10,792 bases of DNA from Acidobacteriota bacterium (lineage in GTDB: Bacteria > Acidobacteriota > Terriglobia > UBA7540). The translations under genes were made by a program, and so were the position numbers. Shown here piece by piece: positions 5,280-10,792 of this stretch (within the stretch, counting starts at the first letter, position 1; every line of letters begins with the position of its first letter). The notes under the pieces were generated by a model. The model saw nothing but the letters and a program-made list of their open reading frames with translations. It was not told the origin of the DNA and did no database searches. The stretch spans positions 1 to 10,792 of the forward strand of contig JAJXZM010000550.1 in NCBI GenBank assembly GCA_021780055.1, given 5' to 3'.

Positions 5280-8123
5280 ATGTTGAAGCAGATTACAGTC
5301 CGGGGAGCGCGCCAGCACAACCTGCGCAATATCGATGTCGCGATCCCGCGCAACAGGTTCACTGTGGTCACCGGATTGAGCGGTTCCGGAAAGTCAAGCC
5401 TGGCGTTCGATATTATTTACGCCGAAGGGCAGCGCCGTTACGCGCAGACGCTCTCTGCCTACGCACGGCAGTTTCTGGACCAGTTGCAACGGCCGGACGT
5501 TGACTCCGTTGAGGGACTGAGCCCGGCAATCTCCATCGAACAAAAGACCACCAGCCGCAGCCCGCGATCAACGGTGGGAACCATCACCGAGATTTACGAC
5601 TACCTCCGCCTGCTTTACTCAACCGTCGGAGTTCCTCATTGCCACCAATGTGGCCGGCCTATTTCCCGCCAGACCTCGGAGCAGATTGTCACTTCAATCA
5701 TGGCGCTCCGGGGAGAAGATACAGGAGAAAACGGGAACCCGCGCATTATGATCCTTGCCCCCGTCGTGCGCGGGCGGAAGGGGGAGTTCCGCAGCCTTTT
5801 CGAGCAACTTGGCCGCGAGGGTTTTGTCCGGGTGCGCGTGGATGGTCAGTTGTTCCAGTTGGACGAAGAAATTCGCCTGGACCGGCGGCGCAACCACACG
5901 ATTGAAGTGGTCGTGGACAGGCTTCTGGTGAAACCCGGGATTGGGACCCGGCTTTTGGCCTCAATCGAAACGGCCATGAAGCTGGCAAAGGGCATCGTTC
6001 AGGTGGCTGTGGTGAACGGAGAGGAGCGTCTGTATTCACAGGAATGGGCCTGTGTGCATTGCGGCAGCAATATTCCCGCGCTGGAGCCACGCTCCTTCTC
6101 CTTCAACAGCCCTTACGGGGCCTGCGAAGCGTGCAAAGGGTTGGGTAGCCGCTTCACATTTGATCCGGCCAAGGTCGTGGTGGACTGGTCCCGGCCACTG
6201 CTTGCCGGAGGGTTGGGTCCGGGCTCGGGATCGCGCTTCATGCAGCGCAACCTGGCCCGTTTGGCTGAGCAGGTTGGATTTGATCTGAAGACCCCATTCG
6301 AAAAATTTCCGGTGAAGATTCAGAACATTATTCTTTATGGAAAGCACCATCGAGGTTCACACCGTGGTGCGGGCTTTGCCGGCATCATTCCGCTCCTCGA
6401 ACGCTGGTACAAGGAAACCGAATCGGAGAGCTATCACGAATGGTTTGAACGTTACACCTCCGCGATGCCCTGCCCTCAGTGCAACGGCAAGCGCCTGAGG
6501 CCGGAAAGCCTGGCCGTCAGCGTCTCCGGACTTTCCATTGCGGATTTCACCGCGCTTCCTGTCAGCGACGCTCAAGAGGCAGTCGGGCACATCAAACTCA
6601 ACGCGCGAGAGGAGTTGCTGGCGCGGCGAATTCTGAATGAGATTGCTGCGCGACTGGAATTTCTGAGCACTGTGGGCCTCGGCTACCTCAGCCTCGATCG
6701 TTCCGCTGCCACGCTCTCAAACGGCGAAAGCCAGCGTGTAAGGCTTGCTACTCAGATCGGCTCCAAGCTTCGCGATGTTCTTTACGTGCTGGATGAGCCG
6801 AGCATCGGCCTGCATCCGCGCGACAATCTGCGGCTACTTGGAACCCTCAAGCAGTTGCGCGACATGGGCAACACCGTCCTCGTCGTGGAACACGACGAAG
6901 AAACGATTCGCCGCTCCGATTACGTGATTGATCTCGGCCCGGGCGCCGGCAAACACGGAGGAGCTCTGGTTGCCTCCGGCACACCGGAAGCCGTGGCCGC
7001 CTGCGAAAGTTCTTTGACAGGGCAGTATCTCTCCGGGCGTCGGCACATCCCGGTCCCGGTAACCCGGCGCTCGCCTAACGGAAAGTCCATCGCGGTGCTG
7101 GGAGCACGCGCCAACAATCTGAAGGGCATCGATGTCAAATTTCCGCTCGGCCTTCTCGTTGTGGTCACGGGAGTTTCAGGTTCCGGCAAATCGACCCTGG
7201 TGAATGACATCCTTTACCGCGCGCTGGCCAGGAAGCTCTACCGGGCGATCGACGAGCCCGGACAGCACCGCACCATCACCGGAGTCGACCAGATCGACAA
7301 GGCCATCGTGATTGATCAGGCCCCGATCGGGCGCACGCCGCGGTCGAACCCTGCAACTTATACGGGCGTTTTTACTCCCGTGCGGGAACTTTTCGCCATG
7401 CTGCCGGAATCGCGCGAACGGGGCTATCGCGCCGGCCGGTTCAGCTTTAACGTTAAGGGCGGGCGCTGCGAAGCCTGCCAGGGCGAAGGGTTGCGGCGGA
7501 TTGAGATGAATTTCCTTCCCGACGTCTACGTAACGTGCGAGATCTGCAACGGCCGCCGCTATAACGCCGAGACGCTGGCGGTAAAGTACAAAGGTTTCTC
7601 AATCGCGGACCTGCTGGACACTACCGTCACGGACGCGCTGCCGGTTGTCGAAAACATTCCGCAGATCCGCCAGAGATTGCAGACACTGGAAGACGTCGGA
7701 CTTGGTTACATCCATCTGGGCCAGGCAGCCACGACGCTTTCCGGAGGCGAGGCGCAGCGGATCAAGCTGGCGCGCGAACTCAGCCGCCGCCAGACCGGCC
7801 GCACACTCTACCTGCTGGATGAACCCACAACCGGCCTGCACTTCGATGACGTGAAGCAGTTGCTGGAAGTCCTGAATCGCTTGACAGATTTGGGCAACAC
7901 CGTCATCATCATCGAGCATCATCTCGACGTGATCAAGCAGGCCGACTGGATCATCGACCTGGGCCCCGAAGGCGGAGAAGCAGGAGGACGTATCGTCGCA
8001 CAGGGAACGCCGGAAGAGGTTGCTTGCGTCGAGGAGTCATTCACAGGACAGGCTTTGGCCGCTATCCTGAAACAGCAGACACGGATCTCTTCCGGCAAGG
8101 AAGCTGCGCCGCTTGAAATTTAG
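5280..8123 (+). CDS. uvrA: UvrABC excinuclease subunit A, DNA damage sensor ATPase
   Basis: UvrA dimerises, finds bulky DNA lesions and loads UvrB in nucleotide excision repair. With ATG 5280 the product has 947 residues, close to the roughly 940 of E. coli. This start puts [18 protein letters not shown] in register with known UvrA N-termini; GAGAGG lies 10 bases upstream. ATG 5256 would add eight residues. The first ATPase half has Walker [10 protein letters not shown] (32-40), signature LSNGES (479-484) and Walker B LYVLDEP (Asp505, Glu506). The second has GVSGSGKST (631-639), LSGGEAQ (820-826) and [10 protein letters not shown] (Asp847, Glu848). Zinc-binding cysteines occur as C258/C261 with C282/C285 and as C730/C733 with C753/C756; extra CxxC pairs are at 121-124 and 398-401. 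The UvrB-binding region (about 130-245) is present, so this is not the UvrA2 type that lacks it. The Asn481 in the first signature is unusual. Confidence 0.97.
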   Translation: MLKQITVRGARQHNLRNIDVAIPRNRFTVVTGLSGSGKSSLAFDIIYAEGQRRYAQTLSAYARQFLDQLQRPDVDSVEGLSPAISIEQKTTSRSPRSTVGTITEIYDYLRLLYSTVGVPHCHQCGRPISRQTSEQIVTSIMALRGEDTGENGNPRIMILAPVVRGRKGEFRSLFEQLGREGFVRVRVDGQLFQLDEEIRLDRRRNHTIEVVVDRLLVKPGIGTRLLASIETAMKLAKGIVQVAVVNGEERLYSQEWACVHCGSNIPALEPRSFSFNSPYGACEACKGLGSRFTFDPAKVVVDWSRPLLAGGLGPGSGSRFMQRNLARLAEQVGFDLKTPFEKFPVKIQNIILYGKHHRGSHRGAGFAGIIPLLERWYKETESESYHEWFERYTSAMPCPQCNGKRLRPESLAVSVSGLSIADFTALPVSDAQEAVGHIKLNAREELLARRILNEIAARLEFLSTVGLGYLSLDRSAATLSNGESQRVRLATQIGSKLRDVLYVLDEPSIGLHPRDNLRLLGTLKQLRDMGNTVLVVEHDEETIRRSDYVIDLGPGAGKHGGALVASGTPEAVAACESSLTGQYLSGRRHIPVPVTRRSPNGKSIAVLGARANNLKGIDVKFPLGLLVVVTGVSGSGKSTLVNDILYRALARKLYRAIDEPGQHRTITGVDQIDKAIVIDQAPIGRTPRSNPATYTGVFTPVRELFAMLPESRERGYRAGRFSFNVKGGRCEACQGEGLRRIEMNFLPDVYVTCEICNGRRYNAETLAVKYKGFSIADLLDTTVTDALPVVENIPQIRQRLQTLEDVGLGYIHLGQAATTLSGGEAQRIKLARELSRRQTGRTLYLLDEPTTGLHFDDVKQLLEVLNRLTDLGNTVIIIEHHLDVIKQADWIIDLGPEGGEAGGRIVAQGTPEEVACVEESFTGQALAAILKQQTRISSGKEAAPLEI

Positions 8124-8202
8124 AACGGCCCGCGCCGAAGTGATTGCATGGCGGGGTGGATTGCCTTCGTGATGAAAGGTGGGCCCGGGACGGAAAGACT
8201 CT

Positions 8203-9045
8203 ATGACCTTCCAATTCGATCCTGAACACAATGAAATTTTAAATGCCCTTACCGATCCACAGCAGCAGCCCATCGAACCGGTCATCAAAGCGCTGCCGGA
8301 ACAATGGCGGCTTCGCGACCTTCTGATTTTTATTCTTTTCATACCGTTCGCCCTTTTCGCCGCCAACATGATCGCGTTCATCGGCTATGCGGTGCTTGCC
8401 CCCCTCCTGCACTGGAGCGGGCCGATTCCAAAGCTCCAGACGAACGTCGTATTCCTGCTTATCCTGCAACTGATTTTTTACGCGTTTTTGCTTGCCTACA
8501 TCTTTTTTTTCGTCAGGCTCTACTACAAGACTCCTTTTCTCAGCACGCTGAAGTGGAAAAAGCTGTCAGGCCACAACATCGTGCGTTACCTGCTGGGCGG
8601 CGCTGTGCTTTCCCTTGTTGTGATGGTAATTCCGCCGCTGCTGCCGGAAAAGAAGAGTTTCCCGCTGGAAAAGATGTTCAACTCAACCTCGTCGGCCTAT
8701 GCCATTGCGGCCTTCGCGATTATCGTTGCGCCCTTCATGGAGGAATTGTTGTTTCGCGGGCTGCTGTTTGCCTTCATTGAGAGGCACGGCGGCCTCACCA
8801 TTGCCATCGTGTCTACAGCCCTGCTATTTGCAGGTCTTCATATTTTTGAATACTGGGGCGCGTGGAACAACGTCATCATGATCCTGATTGTGGGGATGAC
8901 GTTTTCGATTGTGCGCGGCCTGACGGGCTCGCTCACCCCAAGTTTTCTTCTGCACCTGGCCTACAACGGCACCTTGATGCTCATGCTCTTTTTTCAGACG
9001 CAACACTTCCACCGGCTGCCCGCAAGCTTGCTGATTTTCCGGTAG
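8203..9045 (+). CDS. CPBP family (CAAX prenyl protease / bacteriocin-processing type) intramembrane metalloprotease
   Basis: 280 residues with a polar N-terminus of about 35 residues followed by seven or eight hydrophobic segments. All three motifs of the Abi/CPBP family are present in order: EELLFR (180-185, the EExxxR motif), FAGLH (209-213, the FxxxH motif) and HLAYN (251-255, the HxxxN motif). The glutamates and histidines of these motifs form the active site of the eukaryotic Rce1 relatives, so the enzyme is probably catalytically competent in the cytoplasmic membrane. Bacterial members have various or unknown substrates, and none is indicated here. I chose ATG 8203, preceded by GGAAAG (8192-8197), over an in-frame GTG at 8179 that lacks a properly spaced ribosome binding site. 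The gene follows uvrA by 79 bases in the same direction without an obvious terminator, so read-through from uvrA is possible. Nothing links the two functionally. Confidence 0.88.
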   Translation: MTFQFDPEHNEILNALTDPQQQPIEPVIKALPEQWRLRDLLIFILFIPFALFAANMIAFIGYAVLAPLLHWSGPIPKLQTNVVFLLILQLIFYAFLLAYIFFFVRLYYKTPFLSTLKWKKLSGHNIVRYLLGGAVLSLVVMVIPPLLPEKKSFPLEKMFNSTSSAYAIAAFAIIVAPFMEELLFRGLLFAFIERHGGLTIAIVSTALLFAGLHIFEYWGAWNNVIMILIVGMTFSIVRGLTGSLTPSFLLHLAYNGTLMLMLFFQTQHFHRLPASLLIFR

Positions 9046-9084
9046 ACAATCGAGAGTGTTTCTGGCTTGTTGCGCTGCAAGGAG

Positions 9085-9135
9085 GAGGTAGGCACTTCGC
9101 TTCGGGGGCGCAGACAAATCTGCAGGCCTAACCTC
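9085..9135. terminator. Nested inverted repeats between convergent genes, possible two-way terminator
   Basis: The CPBP protease gene and the response regulator gene converge here, with 82 bases between their stops. GAGGTAGGC (9085-9093) pairs with GCCTAACCTC (9126-9135) with one bulged base. Inside it, GCAGA (9110-9114) pairs with TCTGC (9119-9123) around a CAAA loop. A shared terminator is expected at such a junction, but no T-run is present and the outer loop is long. The right arm also runs into the last codons of the regulator gene. Confidence 0.3.
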
Positions 9136-10525
9136 TGCGCTGCTCCTTAACATCAATCCTGAGGCGCTTGATCTTCTGGTTCAGGGTGGAGAGTGGAATC
9201 TTGAAGCGCTCGGCAGCTTCCGTCTGGTTCCAGTTTGTCCGGGAAAGCATTTCCAGAATAACTTTTCGCTCAAAGTCTTCAACAATGTCGAACAGCGAAT
9301 GCCCGTCGATCAGGTCCATCGAATAGGCCTGAGGTCCATCGCTGCGCTCCTCAAACAACTGCTCGGGCAAAGCTTCCGGCTCGATCACAGGGCCGGGAGT
9401 AAGCACCACAGCGCGTTCGACGGCGTTCTCCAGTTCGCGCACGTTCCCCGGCCAGTCATGGTCCATCAGGAGCTTCAAGGCTTCTGGAGAAAATTTCAAA
9501 CCTTCTCGGCCGTTTTCTGCCGAGTACTTGGCCAGGAAATGGTCAACCAAAAGCGGAATGTCTTCCTTGCGCTCGCGCAGCGGCGGCAAGTTCACGGTGA
9601 TCACGTTGAGCCGGTAGTAAAGGTCTTCACGGAACTTGTTGGCCTGGACCATCTGCCTCAGGTCCGAGTTGGTGGCCGCCAGGATCCGAACGTCCACCTT
9701 GATGTTTTCCGTGCCGCCCAACCGCATAAACTCGCGTTCCTGGATCACACGCAGGAGCTTTGCCTGCGTATCCACGCCGATTGTTCCGATCTCGTCAAAA
9801 AAGATAGTGCCCTGATCGGCAACCTCAAAGAGTCCCCTCTTGGTGGCAATTGCCGACGTGAATGCTCCCTTAACGTGCCCGAAAAGTGTGCTTTCCAGCA
9901 GGTCCACGGGCATCGAACCTGTGTTGACCGGAACAAACGGTTTGTCAGCCCGGGGGCTGGTGGCATGAATGGTCTTGGCCACAAGCTCTTTTCCGGTCCC
10001 GCTCTCGCCGGTGATCAATACCGTCGCGCGACTGGCTGCAACCTGAGTGATCAGGTCATAAACCTTTTGCATGCGATCGCTCTTACCAACGATGTTCGGC
10101 AGACCAAAGCGCTTGAGGGCGCGCCGCAGCAGAACGTTCTCCACGCGCAGCCGAGAGCGGTCCAGCAGGTTGCGGATTTCAAGCAGCAGCTTGTCATTGT
10201 CCCAGGGCTTGGTGATGTAACTCTCAGCGCCTTCACGCGACGCCTGGAAGGCTATCTGGCTGGAATCATAGGCGGTGATCATGATCACCGGCATCTCCGG
10301 CGAATCCCGCTTGATCGTCCGCAGCACGTCAATTCCGTTTGAATCGGGGAGGCTGATGTCGAGCAGAACAAGGTCGATGGGTTCCTTGCCCAATTTTTCA
10401 AGCCCTGCTGCCGCCGTAGAGGCCGTCCACGTCTGATAGCCTTCGGTCCTTAGAAGTTCGTCGAGGCTGGCCAGAACTTCGGCTTCATCATCAATAATCA
10501 GGATGGTTGCCGTTTTAGACGACAT
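9128..10525 (-). CDS. NtrC-family sigma-54-dependent response regulator
   Basis: 465 residues in the classic three-domain order. The receiver domain (about 5-122) has the acidic pair Asp12/Asp13, phosphoacceptor Asp56 in LVLLDISLPD, Thr84 and Lys106. The AAA+ ATPase (about 144-380) has Walker A GESGTGKE (173-180), the sigma-54 contact loop GAFTSA (220-225), Walker B FFDE (Asp244, Glu245) and arginines 299 and 305 in FREDLYYR. A Fis-type helix-turn-helix (about 421-459, with NQTEAAERFKIPLSTLNQKIKRL) binds DNA. Phosphorylation by its kinase should trigger oligomer formation and ATP-driven opening of sigma-54 promoters. I chose the ATG at 10525 because MSSKTATILIIDDE begins directly before the receiver's first strand; upstream in-frame codons lie within the kinase gene. 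It overlaps the kinase stop by 11 bases, which supports a cognate pair. Target genes are not shown: I found no convincing -24/-12 promoter in the window by eye. GAFTSA departs from the consensus GAFTGA. Confidence 0.95.
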   Translation of the reverse strand: MSSKTATILIIDDEAEVLASLDELLRTEGYQTWTASTAAAGLEKLGKEPIDLVLLDISLPDSNGIDVLRTIKRDSPEMPVIMITAYDSSQIAFQASREGAESYITKPWDNDKLLLEIRNLLDRSRLRVENVLLRRALKRFGLPNIVGKSDRMQKVYDLITQVAASRATVLITGESGTGKELVAKTIHATSPRADKPFVPVNTGSMPVDLLESTLFGHVKGAFTSAIATKRGLFEVADQGTIFFDEIGTIGVDTQAKLLRVIQEREFMRLGGTENIKVDVRILAATNSDLRQMVQANKFREDLYYRLNVITVNLPPLRERKEDIPLLVDHFLAKYSAENGREGLKFSPEALKLLMDHDWPGNVRELENAVERAVVLTPGPVIEPEALPEQLFEERSDGPQAYSMDLIDGHSLFDIVEDFERKVILEMLSRTNWNQTEAAERFKIPLSTLNQKIKRLRIDVKEQRRG

Positions 10526-10792
10526 GGACCGGTTTCCTGGAGGCGGGGAATTCGAGACGGAACGACGCTCCGCGGCCGACTTCGCTGTCGACATAGATCT
10601 TCCCGGAGTGTTCACGGATGATGCCGTAACTCACCGCCAAACCAAGTCCCGTACCGCGGTTGGTCGCTTTCGTGGTGAAAAAGGGGTCAAAGATCTTGCG
10701 GAGATTTTCCTGAGAAATGCCCACGCCGTTGTCGGCGATTTCGACCGAAACGGTGGAATCGAAGGAACGCGTGGTCACCACAAGGTCTCCGC
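10515..10792 (-). CDS. C-terminal ATPase end of a sensor histidine kinase (partial)
   Basis: Only the last 91 residues are in the window; the gene enters from the right edge. They contain the later motifs of the HATPase_c domain in order: DNGVGIS (the D-box that binds ATP), DPFFTTK (the F-box) and GTGLGLA (the second G-box), followed by the usual closing strands (GKIYVDSEVGRGASFRLEFP). The ATP-binding fold is therefore intact where visible. The phosphorylatable histidine, the N-box and any sensor domain lie outside, so the signal cannot be guessed. The stop overlaps the start of the sigma-54 activator by 11 bases, which suggests translational coupling and that this kinase phosphorylates that regulator. 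The F-box form DPFFTTK and a partner of NtrC type are common among NtrB-like kinases. Confidence 0.93.
   Translation of the reverse strand, partial: GDLVVTTRSFDSTVSVEIADNGVGISQENLRKIFDPFFTTKATNRGTGLGLAVSYGIIREHSGKIYVDSEVGRGASFRLEFPASRKPVHVV

Noticed and set aside
8304..8780. Plus-strand 158-codon frame overlapping the CPBP protease gene
   Set aside because: It is out of frame with the protease motifs EELLFR, FAGLH and HLAYN, and its composition (rich in Arg, His, Cys, Pro) is typical of an out-of-frame reading of GC-rich DNA.
9299..10342. Plus-strand open frame of 347 codons opposite the response regulator
   Set aside because: It is the antisense shadow of a clear NtrC-type gene. Its product shows no recognisable domain and no ribosome binding site supports it.
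10526..10615. Thirty-residue N-terminal extension of the response regulator
   Set aside because: The extension lies within the kinase coding sequence and is low-complexity. The receiver domain starts right after the ATG at 10525.

Overview
The window looks like a chromosomal segment of an Acidobacteriota bacterium. The evidence is indirect but consistent: two Oar-like TonB-dependent-receptor-type barrel proteins with the 'EYFRND…HRNQFG…SYEG' signature and the C-terminal 'SF' end typical of that phylum's large family, a secreted von Willebrand A protein resembling the acidobacterial VWFA-related family, and moderately GC-rich DNA. No mobile element, CRISPR array, tRNA or rRNA was recognised.

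Layout. Bases 2-154 are the last codons of an Oar-like outer-membrane barrel gene. A 287-base gap follows. It holds a strong stem-loop (223-265, built from two copies of a 10-bp palindrome), a second smaller stem-loop, and a near-consensus sigma-70 promoter (391-420). That promoter appears to drive a tightly packed three-gene operon (442-4995): an Oar-like barrel protein whose N-terminal plug region is almost entirely missing, a secreted vWA-domain protein whose start overlaps the preceding stop by one base, and a membrane-anchored coiled-coil protein starting 4 bases after the vWA stop. All three carry N-terminal export or anchor segments, so the products probably meet in the cell envelope. 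This trio is the least ordinary part of the window.

A 284-base gap with a promoter candidate leads to uvrA (5280-8123), the nucleotide excision repair damage sensor. It is full length with both ATPase cassettes, the zinc fingers and the UvrB-binding region, but the first ABC signature reads LSNGE rather than LSGGE. Downstream in the same direction is a CPBP/CAAX-type intramembrane protease (8203-9045).

On the minus strand, convergent with the protease gene, is a two-component pair. An NtrC-type sigma-54 activator (9128-10525) lies downstream of and overlaps a histidine kinase whose C-terminal ATPase end runs off the right edge of the window (10515-10792). The activator has a complete receiver, AAA+ and Fis-type DNA-binding domain, with GAFTSA in place of the usual GAFTGA loop.

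uvrA and the two-component genes are ordinary housekeeping or regulatory genes with small motif variations. The envelope trio and the palindromic region before it deserve most attention.
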